From NCBI RefSeq assembly GCF_027922185.1, contig NZ_BSFE01000003.1, positions 248,001-312,000 of the forward strand: a DNA stretch of 64,000 nt, read 5' to 3'. Both the position numbers and the translations under genes were made by a program. Each line of letters opens with the position of its first letter. Position 1 is the first letter of the stretch. Below are positions 7,891-15,961 of this stretch, piece by piece. Source of the DNA: Maricaulis virginensis. GTDB lineage: Bacteria > Pseudomonadota > Alphaproteobacteria > Caulobacterales > Maricaulaceae. The notes under the pieces were generated by a model. It saw nothing but the letters and a program-made list of their open reading frames with translations, was not told the DNA's origin and ran no database searches.

Positions 7891-9057
7891 ATGCGAAGCG
7901 TACTGACTGCCCTGGGTCTTGTGCTCGCCTCGACGGTGCCGGCCGCCGGCCATGACAGCGCCAGCCCGACCGAGCGGGAAGACTATCCTTATCTTGGCGC
8001 CCTGCGCGAAAGGCTGGACGAGGCCGCGGGCGACCAGCGCGTGGTCGGCCTTGTGGCAGCCGTGATCGAGCGCGGCGAGCCGGTCTTCATCTATACCCAT
8101 GGCGAAACGGCTGCCGGCTCCGGCGAGACGGTGACCGCGGAGACGATGTTCCGCGCGGCTTCGGTCTCGAAGACCTTCACCGGTACCTTGCTGGGTGTGC
8201 TCGAGGCGCAGGGCCTGGTCGACATGAGCGCGCCGGTCCCTGTCGATGTCCTGCAGCTGCGCGGTGACCGCCAGCCGACTCTGGAGGAAATCGCCAGCCA
8301 TCGCACCGGCCTGCCGCCCAATGCCTATGATCTGGACCTGGAAGCCGGGCAGGCGCCGGACCGCATTCGCATGCGCCTTGCCGGGGTCGATCTCCTGTGC
8401 CCGGTCGGCGATTGCTACACCTACCAGAACGTCGCCTTCTCCGCGCTGGAAAGCGTCGTGGAGGATGCGACCGGGACCGATTTCAACACGGCTCTGCGCG
8501 AATACCTGATCGAGCCACTGGGGCTGCCGGCCGCTTCGGTCGGAACGGCGGCGCTCGAGGCGTCGCCCTCCTGGGCCCGGCCGCACAGCGGGTGGCGGCG
8601 TACCGCGAATACGCCGGGAAATCCGAGCACCCCCTATGACACCATCCCGTCGGCTTCCGGTCTCAACCTGTCGCTGAACGATCTGATCGCCTGGGCGCAG
8701 GTGCAGCTGGGCACGGCGCCCGGGCTGGACGAGGCCGTGCGTGCGCGTATCCACAGCCCGCTGACCGACACGCTGCGCGAAACGCGCCGGCTGGGCCGGT
8801 TGCGCGACCGGGTCGATGCGACGGCTTATGGTCTGGGCTGGCGCATCTATGAATGGGGTGATCGCACGCTGGTGCTGCATTCCGGGTACCTGTCCGGCTA
8901 TGGCGCCCAGATCGTGCTCGAGCCGGAGACGGGTTTTGCCTTTGTGGCGCTGTGGAATTCGGACAACCGGCCGGCCTGGTGGCTGTGGCCGACCGTGATG
9001 GATCTGCGCACCGGCGACGGGCCGGGCGACTGGATCGAAGAGGTTATGGAGGACTGA
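7891..9057 (+). CDS. Exported serine hydrolase (class C beta-lactamase family)
   Basis: A 388-residue serine hydrolase of the beta-lactamase/AmpH/esterase superfamily. Residues 1-21 look like a signal peptide (MRSVLTALGLVLASTVPAAG). The SxxK motif is Ser91-Val-Ser-Lys94, a YxN equivalent lies in TYQNVAF, and the third motif is HSG in LVLHSGYLSGYG. Such proteins may be peptidases, esterases or weak beta-lactamases; the substrate cannot be assigned. It sits 6 bp after aguA and 4 bp before aguB, so it is almost certainly cotranscribed with the agmatine genes. That is odd for an exported enzyme in a cytosolic pathway. The start is the ATG at 7891, 5-6 bases after GTGAGGA. Confidence 0.85.
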   Translation: MRSVLTALGLVLASTVPAAGHDSASPTEREDYPYLGALRERLDEAAGDQRVVGLVAAVIERGEPVFIYTHGETAAGSGETVTAETMFRAASVSKTFTGTLLGVLEAQGLVDMSAPVPVDVLQLRGDRQPTLEEIASHRTGLPPNAYDLDLEAGQAPDRIRMRLAGVDLLCPVGDCYTYQNVAFSALESVVEDATGTDFNTALREYLIEPLGLPAASVGTAALEASPSWARPHSGWRRTANTPGNPSTPYDTIPSASGLNLSLNDLIAWAQVQLGTAPGLDEAVRARIHSPLTDTLRETRRLGRLRDRVDATAYGLGWRIYEWGDRTLVLHSGYLSGYGAQIVLEPETGFAFVALWNSDNRPAWWLWPTVMDLRTGDGPGDWIEEVMED

Positions 9058-9061
9058 CGGG

Positions 9062-9916
9062 ATGGCCCGTACGATTTCGGTGGCTGCCCTGCAGGCGGCA
9101 TTCGGCGAGGACATGGACGCCAATATCGCGACCGTGAAAGCGCTCGTGCGCGAGGCTGCCGGCCGTGGCGCCCAGGTCGTGCTGCCTCCGGAACTCTTCC
9201 AGGGCCCCTATTTCTGCAAGGTGCAGGACGAGCGCTTCTTTGCGACGGCCTGGCCGGCGATGGAGCATCCCTGCGTGACGGCCCTGGCGCCGCTGGCCGC
9301 GGAACTGGGCGTGGTCATTCCGGTCTCGATCTATGAGCGCGACGGGCCGCATTATTATAATTCGCTCGTCATGCTGGATGCTGATGGCAAGGCGCTGGGC
9401 ATCTATCGCAAGAGCCATATTCCCGACGGCCCCGGCTATATGGAGAAGTTCTACTTCCGCCCGGGCGATACCGGCTTCAAGGTCTGGGACACGAAGGCTG
9501 GCAAGATCGGTGTCGGTATCTGCTGGGACCAGTGGTTCCCGGAAGCGGCCCGCTGCATGACCATGCTGGGCGCTGAAGTGCTGCTCTATCCGACCGCGAT
9601 CGGGTCGGAGCCGCACGACGACAGCCTCGACACCGCTATCCGCTGGCAGCGCGCGATGCAGGGGCATGCGGTCTCGAACGTCATTCCCGTGATCGCCGCC
9701 AATCGTATCGGCAATGAGGACGGCCAGGTCTTCTATGGCTCGTCCTTTGTCACCGATCACACCGGCGAGAAGCTGGAAGAGCTGGGCCGGAACGAGAGCG
9801 GCGTGGTTGCTGCGACCTATGATCTGGACTTCCTGCAGCGTCACCGCGCGGCCTGGGGCTTCTTCCGGGACCGGCGGCCGGACCTCTACGCGCCGTTCTT
9901 TTCGCCGAAGATCTAG
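9062..9916 (+). CDS. aguB: N-carbamoylputrescine amidase
   Basis: A 284-residue enzyme of the nitrilase superfamily. It hydrolyses N-carbamoylputrescine to putrescine, CO2 and ammonia. The catalytic triad is visible as Glu44 (PPELFQG), Lys117 (YRKSHIPDGPGY) and Cys154 (GICWDQWFPEAAR). The substrate-specific stretch EPHDDSLDTAIRWQRAMQGHA is typical of AguB rather than of other nitrilases. Length and motifs are complete. With aguA, two genes upstream, it gives an arginine-decarboxylase-dependent putrescine route. It is followed immediately by a dispersed hairpin repeat. Confidence 0.95.
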   Translation: MARTISVAALQAAFGEDMDANIATVKALVREAAGRGAQVVLPPELFQGPYFCKVQDERFFATAWPAMEHPCVTALAPLAAELGVVIPVSIYERDGPHYYNSLVMLDADGKALGIYRKSHIPDGPGYMEKFYFRPGDTGFKVWDTKAGKIGVGICWDQWFPEAARCMTMLGAEVLLYPTAIGSEPHDDSLDTAIRWQRAMQGHAVSNVIPVIAANRIGNEDGQVFYGSSFVTDHTGEKLEELGRNESGVVAATYDLDFLQRHRAAWGFFRDRRPDLYAPFFSPKI

Positions 9917-9928
9917 CTTTTTTATGGA

Positions 9929-9976
9929 CGCATTTTCGGACCGCAAAACCGGTCCCCACTTTTGCTGAAAGTGCTT
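9929..9976. repeat. Dispersed two-stem hairpin repeat, copy 1
   Basis: A 48-bp element matching a second copy at 57574-57621 at 45 of 48 positions. The outer stem pairs GCATTTTC (9930-9937) with GAAAGTGC (9967-9974). The inner stem pairs GGACCG (9938-9943) with CGGTCC (9950-9955). Two of the three differences between the copies are compensatory (G-C in place of A-T in the inner stem), which supports a conserved fold. It lies between convergent genes and supplies the stop codon of the small gene on the minus strand. Similar elements are scattered in alphaproteobacterial genomes. Confidence 0.75.
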
Positions 9977-10164
9977 TAGCCGGCCGAACCGGGGCGCTTG
10001 CCCATGGGAACGAGGATGGCGACGGTGATGGCGACCGCAATCGCCGGCCAGCCGAACGCGATCGCCTGGTCGGTCTGACCGCGGGTGAGGCTCCAGGCGG
10101 CAGCGGTAAAGCCGGCCGATGACAGGGTGGCTGCCGTGAGCAGCACGATCAGGCGGAATGCCAT
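9976..10164 (-). CDS. Small membrane protein, unknown function
   Basis: A 62-residue hypothetical protein. It has two hydrophobic segments, residues about 4-24 (LIVLLTAATLSSAGFTAAAW) and 36-53 (AFGWPAIAVAITVAILV), joined by a short polar turn and ending in a basic tail, so it is probably a two-helix inner-membrane protein. The start is well supported: GGAGGAG sits a few bases before the ATG at 10164. Its stop falls inside the dispersed hairpin repeat. I recognise no family. It lies 119 bp downstream of the yjhX-like gene on the same strand. Confidence 0.6.
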   Translation of the reverse strand: MAFRLIVLLTAATLSSAGFTAAAWSLTRGQTDQAIAFGWPAIAVAITVAILVPMGKRPGSAG

Positions 10165-10283
10165 CTACTCCTCCAGTCCCCCGCTAAAGACCGGGTAGCG
10201 GTCCTTCAGGGCCTTATCATGGCAGGTTTTGGCTAACGATCGGTTTCCGCCGCCGGCGCCGCGAGGGTGCCGGCGGCAGTCGG

Positions 10284-10541
10284 TTACCGGTTGTCGGGTT
10301 GAGACCGGACGCGCTTCAGGCCCAGCCGGGTGATCCGGTAGGGGCCGCTGCCGTGCGACGCGATATAGCGCCGGCGCCGCAGCTTGGCGAAGAGGGCGAG
10401 GGAACAACCGTTCCAGGCCCATCCGTCGCGCGTGACGGTGGTGATGTCGATGATGCGGCCGCGTTCGTCCTTCTCGAAATCGATACGGCCGCCCTGGGCG
10501 AGCAGGTGCAGGACCCGCTGCTCGGGTTTGGATATGTCCAT
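10284..10541 (-). CDS. yjhX: YjhX family protein (UPF0386)
   Basis: An 85-residue protein closely following the UPF0386/YjhX pattern: ISKPEQRVLHLLAQGGRI, then VTRDGWAWNGCSLALFAKLRRRRYI, then GPYRITRLGLKRVRSQPDNR. E. coli YjhX is described as the toxin partner of the acetyltransferase YjhQ, but most chromosomal members have no known role. The start at 10541 matches the family N-terminus. No YjhQ-like gene is adjacent; the nearest acetyltransferase gene lies 1.5 kb away on the other strand, so a toxin-antitoxin role is not supported here. Confidence 0.85.
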   Translation of the reverse strand: MDISKPEQRVLHLLAQGGRIDFEKDERGRIIDITTVTRDGWAWNGCSLALFAKLRRRRYIASHGSGPYRITRLGLKRVRSQPDNR

Positions 10542-10614
10542 GGTGATGTCAGCTTGAAAAAGGCGCACGAGAACGCCGGCCGCAGCTCACGCATGCGGCA
10601 GCGTTGATCGATCA

Positions 10615-10638
10615 GGCCCGGTCGGTCTTGACCGGGCC
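10615..10638. terminator. GC-rich hairpin between marC-like and yjhX genes
   Basis: GGCCCGGTC at 10615-10623 pairs perfectly with GACCGGGCC at 10630-10638 around a six-base loop. A third GGGCC follows at 10634-10648, allowing alternative pairing. There is no U-tract on either side, so this may be a Rho-dependent end or a stability hairpin for the minus-strand MarC transcript rather than an intrinsic terminator. Confidence 0.35.
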
Positions 10639-10742
10639 CTACCGGGCCTCTTGGCTGATGGACATAAAGTCTCCGAAAGTCAGGCTTCCGGAGATAGTCG
10701 CTTCGGCCTTGCGGTGCAAGCGGGGACGCGGGACGAGGGCGG

Positions 10743-11384
10743 TCAGCCGCCCATCAGGGCGCCCTTGATACCGTCGAAGATGAATTGCGCGGCCAGTGCG
10801 GCGAGGATGACGCCGAGGATCCGGGTGATCATGGCGGCCATCGAGTCGCCGATCAGCTTCATCACCGGGCCGATCATCAGGAAGACGACGAGGCAGAAAA
10901 CCAGGATGATCGCCACGGCCGCCAGCACGATGCCCTGCTCGGTCAGGCTGGTGGCGTCGGACATGAAGAGCATCATCGTGGCGATGGCGCCGGGGCCGGC
11001 CAGCATCGGGATGGCCATCGGGAAGACCGAGATGTCGTCCCATTTTTCCGGGTGGGTGTCGTGTTCGCCGATGATCTCCTCGGCGCGCTCCTCGCGGCGC
11101 TCGGTGCGCTTTTCGAAGATCATTTCCAGCGCCATCAGGAACAGCAGGACACCGCCGGCTGCGCGGAAAGCGTCCAGCGAGATGTGCATGGCGTTCAAGA
11201 GCCAGGCACCGCCCAGGGCAAAGCCCAGCAACACGCCCGACGCTATCACCACCGAGCGGATCGCCATCGAACGGCGGTGCGATTTCGGCGCGCCATCGGT
11301 CAGCGCCGCGAAGATCGGCGCCACGCCGGGCGGGTCGATGGCCACGAAGAAGGTGACCAGGGCGGAGGTGAAGAGTTCGAGCAT
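10743..11384 (-). CDS. MarC family inner-membrane protein
   Basis: A 213-residue polytopic membrane protein of the MarC/UPF0056 family, with six predicted helices. The first helix reads MLELFTSALVTFFVAIDPPGVAPIF, and the conserved FPMAIPMLAGPGAIATMMLF lies in the middle. MarC was once linked to multiple antibiotic resistance, but that link was withdrawn and the function is unknown. A charged cytoplasmic loop (KRTERREERAEEIIGEHD) separates helices three and four. The start at 11384 is preceded by AGGAAA at good spacing; an upstream in-frame start would add a non-hydrophobic tail unlike the family. Confidence 0.9.
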   Translation of the reverse strand: MLELFTSALVTFFVAIDPPGVAPIFAALTDGAPKSHRRSMAIRSVVIASGVLLGFALGGAWLLNAMHISLDAFRAAGGVLLFLMALEMIFEKRTERREERAEEIIGEHDTHPEKWDDISVFPMAIPMLAGPGAIATMMLFMSDATSLTEQGIVLAAVAIILVFCLVVFLMIGPVMKLIGDSMAAMITRILGVILAALAAQFIFDGIKGALMGG

Positions 11385-11557
11385 GCCGGTTTCCTGTCTG
11401 TGGCCGCCCGCATAACCGGAGCGCGCGGAAAGGTCACGGAATTTCTCGTGCATGGCTTTGCAGGATAGTCATGCAAATTGGCTGTAGGCTGCTGAGGAAA
11501 GGAGTGTCCAGCATGCAGCGGGCGGATATTCTGCAGGTCGCAGACGGGGGAGGGATC

Positions 11558-12109
11558 ATGCCGGACTGGTTGCCACCGATACTCGGGACGCTGGACATCG
11601 CAGCATTTGCCGCGCTGATCATCGGTGTGATGTGGAATGCGCGGGAAACCCGGCGTTCCACCTATATCAATCTGGAGACCGAGGCGCTCAACATCTTCCG
11701 CTTCGAAGCGGAGCATCGCGCCGTTCTGGCCCGGATCTTCAACGAGCCCGAGGACAGGCCGGTCGATCTGGACGACGAGGAGACCGTTGTCGCCAACAAT
11801 TATTTCCTCCAGATCCTGAACCTGTTCGAGATTGCCGTGCGGCTGCGCAGCCGGGGCAATCTCGATCCCATGATTTTCGGGACCTGGGTGTCCTGGTTTC
11901 TCGAAGTGTCCGAGATGGGCTGGTTCCGGCGCAACTGGCCTGACTACCGGCTGCACTATTCACCGGACATGCGGGGTATATTCGACACCTATTTCCGCAC
12001 CGTACCGGACCTCTCCATTCCCTTTGAAGAGCGCCGGAAACACTTCTTCGAGGCTGCGGCGAAGCAGATGAGATGCCGAACGGTCAGAAAGTGGCTCGAC
12101 AATGCCTGA
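11558..12109 (+). CDS. Hypothetical membrane-anchored protein
   Basis: A 183-residue protein. It has one N-terminal transmembrane helix (LGTLDIAAFAALIIGVMW) followed by a soluble helical region rich in aromatic residues (NIFRFEAEHRAVLARIFNEP, NYFLQILNLFEIAVRLRSRG). This resembles single-helix DUF4760-like proteins, but I cannot assign a family with confidence. The ATG at 11558 is chosen because GGGGGAGGG lies directly before it; longer starts at 11513 or 11471 lack such a site. The 3' end overlaps the following acetyltransferase gene by 8 bases, so the two are translationally coupled. Confidence 0.65.
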   Translation: MPDWLPPILGTLDIAAFAALIIGVMWNARETRRSTYINLETEALNIFRFEAEHRAVLARIFNEPEDRPVDLDDEETVVANNYFLQILNLFEIAVRLRSRGNLDPMIFGTWVSWFLEVSEMGWFRRNWPDYRLHYSPDMRGIFDTYFRTVPDLSIPFEERRKHFFEAAAKQMRCRTVRKWLDNA

Positions 12110-12593
12110 TGTCGATATCCGCCCGCTCGAGCCCGCCGGAATTGCCAAGGCTGCCGCGTGGGCGGCCGCACAGCTGCGGCCGATGCCGGCCTATATCTCG
12201 CACGGGGAAATCCTGTCCGGCCGCAGTCCGGACGGAAAGCGCTGGGCGGATGATCTGGACGTCAGGCTGGCCAGGGACTTCTCGGCGTGCCTGGAGGGCG
12301 GTGGCTTCGTGCTCGTCGCAAGCCGCAACGGTGCGATCGCGGGATTGTGCGCGGTTGCGTTCGAAAGCGCTGCCGGCACCTGCATCGCGACGATCGAGGA
12401 TCTGCTGGTCGGCGAAGACGGGCGGGGCCATGGGCTGGGATCCCGGCTGCTCGAGGCTGCCGAGACGCTCTGCCGCGAAAAAAATGCCGACCAGATCATG
12501 CTGGAAAGCGGCATTGCCAATGATAGCGCCCACAGCTTCTTCGAGGGGCGGGGCTATCGTGCCGTCTCGAAAGTCTTCCTGCGCGAGCAGTAG
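12102..12593 (+). CDS. GNAT family N-acetyltransferase
   Basis: A 163-residue acetyltransferase of the GNAT fold. The acetyl-CoA motif A is EDLLVGEDGRGHGLGSRLLEAAE (RGHGLG loop at about residues 108-113), followed by motif B with SAHSFFEGRGYRAVSK. The first 60 residues (IRPLEPAGIAKAA ... DVRLARDF) would form the acceptor-binding part. The acceptor is unknown. The gene starts within the end of the preceding membrane-protein gene and converges on the chemoreceptor gene 11 bp downstream. Confidence 0.85.
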   Translation: MPDVDIRPLEPAGIAKAAAWAAAQLRPMPAYISHGEILSGRSPDGKRWADDLDVRLARDFSACLEGGGFVLVASRNGAIAGLCAVAFESAAGTCIATIEDLLVGEDGRGHGLGSRLLEAAETLCREKNADQIMLESGIANDSAHSFFEGRGYRAVSKVFLREQ

Positions 12594-12604
12594 CGGGATC
12601 TGAC

Positions 12605-13924
12605 CTAGGCTGCCCGGATGCTTTCCAGGAACTGGGTGACCTGGACGTGCAGCTCGCCGGAGGCCGAGGTGAGGTCGCTCGAAGCGCGCTGCATCCCGGC
12701 GGTCGCATTCCGGCTCGATGTCATGGCCGTGTCCAGCCGCGCGACATTCTCCGCGACGCGCTCCGAACTGGTATTGGCGATCCGGGCACTGTCATCGATC
12801 TGATGGGTGGCGCTGGACTGGTCCTCGACCGCCTGGCGGATCGTTCCTGACAGGGCACTGATGCGGTCGATCGTTGCGGCGATATTGCGGATCGCGGTTT
12901 CCGACTGACGGGCGACGTCCTGCACCGAGGCCACCTGGGCCGTGATGTCTTCCGTGGCCTTCGTGGTCTGTTCGGCCAGGGCCTTCACTTCGCTGGCCAC
13001 GACGGCGAAGCCCTTGCCGGCCTCGCCGGCACGGGCGGCCTCGATGGTGGCATTGAGAGCGAGAAGGTTGGTCTGGCTCGCGATCTGGCTGATCAGTTCG
13101 ACAATCTCGCCGATCGTGCGGCCCGTCTCGGACAGGCGGCCGACGATCTCGTCGGTCTTGCGGGCCTCGGCGACGGCTGTCGCGGCGATCTCGGCGGCCT
13201 GGCCGGCATTGGTGTTGATGTCGGCCACCGACATGGACAGCGCATCCGCCGAGCGGGAGACCGTTTCCACCTGGGTGCGCGACTCGCCGGACGCCGTGCG
13301 CACTTCCTGCAGGGAGGCCAGGGACTGTTCCACCGCCGCCTGCAGGTCGCCGGAATGGCGCCCGACCGTGCCGGCGGCATCGGTCAGCGTGTTGACGACG
13401 GTGAGGACCGAGCGTTCGAAATCCTCGGCGACCTGGCGCATCAGGGCTTCGCGTTCACGCGCGATCTCCGTCTGCTGGGCGTATTGCCGTTCGGCCTCTT
13501 CACGGGCACGGTCGGCCAGATTGGTGCGGAATTCGATCACCGAACGGGCAATGGCGCCGATCTCGTCACCGCGGTCGGCCCCGTCGATCTCGATGTCGAG
13601 ATCGCCGCTGCGCAGCCGGTCCAGCCCGGTCTGTAAGCGCCCCAGCGGGTGCGCAACGCCCAGGGCCAGCCACACGGCCAGGCCGAGGAAGGCCAGGCCG
13701 ACAGGCGCACAGGTCAGGCCGATCACCAGCATCTGGTCGGCAATCAGCCCGTCGATATGGGCGGCGATATCACTGGAGACGAAGGCCTGGGCAGCTTCGG
13801 GCGAGCCGAGCTGGCCGAGCATGGCCTGGCGGAAGGCGTAGAAGGCGAAGGCGGTCCCGCCCATCATGATGGCACCGGCGGTGACCACCATCACGACGAA
13901 ACGGCCTTTGATCGAAAGGGTCAC
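12605..13924 (-). CDS. Methyl-accepting chemotaxis protein
   Basis: A 439-residue chemoreceptor. Transmembrane helix 1 spans about residues 9-30. Only about 30 periplasmic residues follow, then helix 2 (about 63-88), a HAMP domain (HPLGRLQTGLDRLRSGDLDIEIDG) and a long signalling coiled coil. The tip reads EIVELISQIASQTNLLALNATIEAARAGEAGKGF, which binds CheA and CheW. The very small periplasmic part suggests it senses membrane or cytoplasmic cues or works with a partner. No terminal CheR-docking pentapeptide is present. The start is a GTG at 13924 with a weak ribosome site; a Met at residue 12 is an alternative. Confidence 0.9.
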   Translation of the reverse strand: MTLSIKGRFVVMVVTAGAIMMGGTAFAFYAFRQAMLGQLGSPEAAQAFVSSDIAAHIDGLIADQMLVIGLTCAPVGLAFLGLAVWLALGVAHPLGRLQTGLDRLRSGDLDIEIDGADRGDEIGAIARSVIEFRTNLADRAREEAERQYAQQTEIAREREALMRQVAEDFERSVLTVVNTLTDAAGTVGRHSGDLQAAVEQSLASLQEVRTASGESRTQVETVSRSADALSMSVADINTNAGQAAEIAATAVAEARKTDEIVGRLSETGRTIGEIVELISQIASQTNLLALNATIEAARAGEAGKGFAVVASEVKALAEQTTKATEDITAQVASVQDVARQSETAIRNIAATIDRISALSGTIRQAVEDQSSATHQIDDSARIANTSSERVAENVARLDTAMTSSRNATAGMQRASSDLTSASGELHVQVTQFLESIRAA

Positions 13925-14018
13925 GGTTAAGACGCCCCTGGCTGCTGTGCGGACTTCCGGATATCCCGGTCTGGGTCCGATCTTGTGCGCCGTGAGCGTA
14001 AAAATGAGGTAACCGCGA

Positions 14019-14840
14019 TCAGCCCTGCGTCAAAGAGTCCGGCCGGCCCCAGGCGACAAATGCGCCATTGAGATAATCGGTGTCCGACTTGCCGTAGAGG
14101 AAGGGGTCGCCTTCCGGCGTCAGGACATCGCCGCCGGCCGCTTTCAGCACGGCATGGCCCGCGCCGGTATCCCATTCGCAGGTGGGGCCGAAGCGCGGAT
14201 AGACATCGGCCAAACCTTCCGCCACGAGGCAGAATTTCAGCGAGCTTCCTGCCGAAACCTTTTCGGTGACGCCGACACTGTCGGCAAAGGCGACGGTCTT
14301 CTCGTCGGCGTGCGAACGGCTCATCACGGCCGTCCGGCCGCCTTCGGGTGCCTGGCGCGTGGTGATCGGCTCGAGCGCGTCGCGGCTGACCGGCTGACCG
14401 GGCTTCAGCGCGCCGGCCCAGGCGGTCTCGCCGCCGACAAAGATGCGCTCGCGCGCCGGCGCATAGACGCAGCCTGCAGTCGGGGTGCGGTCCTCGATCA
14501 GCGCGATATTGATGGTGAACTCACCGTTCTTGTTGATGAATTCCTTGGTGCCGTCGACCGGGTCGACCAGGATGAAAGCGCGGCCCGTATCCGGACGCAG
14601 GCCGGCGCTGAAGCTTTCCTCGGCGAGCACCGGCACGTCCGGTACGCACTTTGCCAGCTCTTCCAGGATAATGGCTTCGGCCAGCTCGTCCGCATCGGTG
14701 ACCGGCGAGCGGTCTGCCTTGCCGCGCGTATCGAAATCGCTGTTATAGACCTCCATCACCTTCACCGCCGCAAGGCTGCAGATACGGGCGAATTCGAAGG
14801 CAAGCGCATTGCGGTCGGCGGGCAGGGACATCGTCGGCAT
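14019..14840 (-). CDS. cysQ: 3'(2'),5'-bisphosphate nucleotidase CysQ
   Basis: A 273-residue member of the inositol-monophosphatase superfamily. It removes the 3' phosphate of adenosine 3',5'-bisphosphate, the by-product of sulfate assimilation. The metal-binding motifs are complete: AEES (about residue 73), DPVDGTKEFINKNGEFTINIALI, and the C-terminal WDTGAGHAVLKAAGG, with GKADRSPVTDADELAE nearer the N-terminus. The D-P-V-D-G-T-K-E-F form is specific to CysQ rather than SuhB. The ATG at 14831 is an alternative start. No sulfate-assimilation genes are adjacent. Confidence 0.93.
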   Translation of the reverse strand: MPTMSLPADRNALAFEFARICSLAAVKVMEVYNSDFDTRGKADRSPVTDADELAEAIILEELAKCVPDVPVLAEESFSAGLRPDTGRAFILVDPVDGTKEFINKNGEFTINIALIEDRTPTAGCVYAPARERIFVGGETAWAGALKPGQPVSRDALEPITTRQAPEGGRTAVMSRSHADEKTVAFADSVGVTEKVSAGSSLKFCLVAEGLADVYPRFGPTCEWDTGAGHAVLKAAGGDVLTPEGDPFLYGKSDTDYLNGAFVAWGRPDSLTQG

Positions 14841-14957
14841 AACCTGATGAGAAACGGCGTAAAGAAGTGATCCCCCGGGGCATAGGGGAATTGCCCTGCC
14901 GCGCCAAGCCTGTATGCAGGGGTGCCGGCGCGGGCCGGATCAGGACTGGAGCAGGAT

Positions 14958-15953
14958 GTGGCGCAGGCGCCGGACATTTCCGTACACATTGTCGCCTATC
15001 GCAGCCGTGACACGATCGGGCGCTGCCTTGCCGCGCTCGAGGCCCAGACCGTACGGCCGGGTGAAGTCCTGGTGCTGGAAAACGGGTCTCCGGAAGGCGA
15101 GCGTGTGACGGCCTCAGACCTGCCAGACTGGGTGACCTTTATCGAGTCCGGCGCCAATCTGGGCTTTGCTGCCGGCAATAACCGGCTGGTCGAGAAAAGC
15201 TCGGGGCGCTGGGTGGTCTTTCTCAATCCCGATGCCTTTGCGCGGTCCGACTGGATCGAGCAGCTGACAGCCGCGATCGAACGCTATCCGGATATCGCCC
15301 TGTTCGGCTCGACCCAGTACAGCGCCGAACGGCCGGACCTGCTCGACGGGGCAGGCGATGTCTATCACGCGGCCGGGCTGGCTTATCGGGCGGCCTATAT
15401 GCGCCCCGTTTCTTTCCTGCCCGAGGAGGGCGAAGTGTTCGGGCCCTGCGGTGCCGCGGCCATGGTCCGGCGCGACGTTTTCGAGACACTGAACGGCTTC
15501 GACGAGAGCTTCTTCTGCTACAATGAGGACGTCGATCTGGCGTTCCGCGCCCGCCTGCTGGGACACCGGGCGATCCAGCTGCGTGACGCGGCCGTCGATC
15601 ATATGGGCTATGCCTCGTCCGGGCGGCGGTCGGAGTTTGCCACCTATCACGGCGTGCGCAACCGGGTCTGGGTGTTTGCCCGCGATATGCCGGGCTGGCT
15701 GTTTCCGGTGCTGGCACCATTCCACATCGTCGCCAACCTCGCCCTTTGGGGGGCGTCGGCGCGGCAGGGCCAGTTCGGGCTCTACGGCCGGGCTATCCGG
15801 GATGCCCTGGCCGACTGGCCACGGATCATGCGGGAGCGTCGCGACCTTCAGGCTGCGCGTGCGGTAAAGCCGTCAGTCTTTGCGCGGATGATGTGCTGGA
15901 ATTCCCGGGCGCTTCTGACCCGCGAGCCGGATATCCGGCCGGTTCAGCGCTGA
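14958..15953 (+). CDS. Family 2 glycosyltransferase
   Basis: A 331-residue GT2 (rhamnosyltransferase-like) enzyme. It has the N-terminal ISVHIVAYRSRDTIGRCLAALEAQ nucleotide-binding strand, the NLGFAAGNN motif, the metal-binding segment VFLNPDAF, and the ED motif in FFCYNEDVDLAFRARLLG. Near the C-terminus a hydrophobic stretch (WLFPVLAPFHIVANLALW) may dock it to the membrane. The donor and acceptor are unknown; enzymes of this type build surface polysaccharide. The GTG at 14958 follows GGAGCAGGA and fits the family N-terminus; a GTG at 14922 is an alternative. It is divergent from cysQ. Confidence 0.85.
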   Translation: MAQAPDISVHIVAYRSRDTIGRCLAALEAQTVRPGEVLVLENGSPEGERVTASDLPDWVTFIESGANLGFAAGNNRLVEKSSGRWVVFLNPDAFARSDWIEQLTAAIERYPDIALFGSTQYSAERPDLLDGAGDVYHAAGLAYRAAYMRPVSFLPEEGEVFGPCGAAAMVRRDVFETLNGFDESFFCYNEDVDLAFRARLLGHRAIQLRDAAVDHMGYASSGRRSEFATYHGVRNRVWVFARDMPGWLFPVLAPFHIVANLALWGASARQGQFGLYGRAIRDALADWPRIMRERRDLQAARAVKPSVFARMMCWNSRALLTREPDIRPVQR

Positions 15954-15961
15954 ACCGGGCT

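Noticed and set aside
10284..12593. YjhX with the GNAT gene as a toxin-antitoxin pair
   Set aside because: The genes are 1.5 kb apart on opposite strands with a marC-like gene and another gene between, and the GNAT does not resemble YjhQ closely enough to claim.
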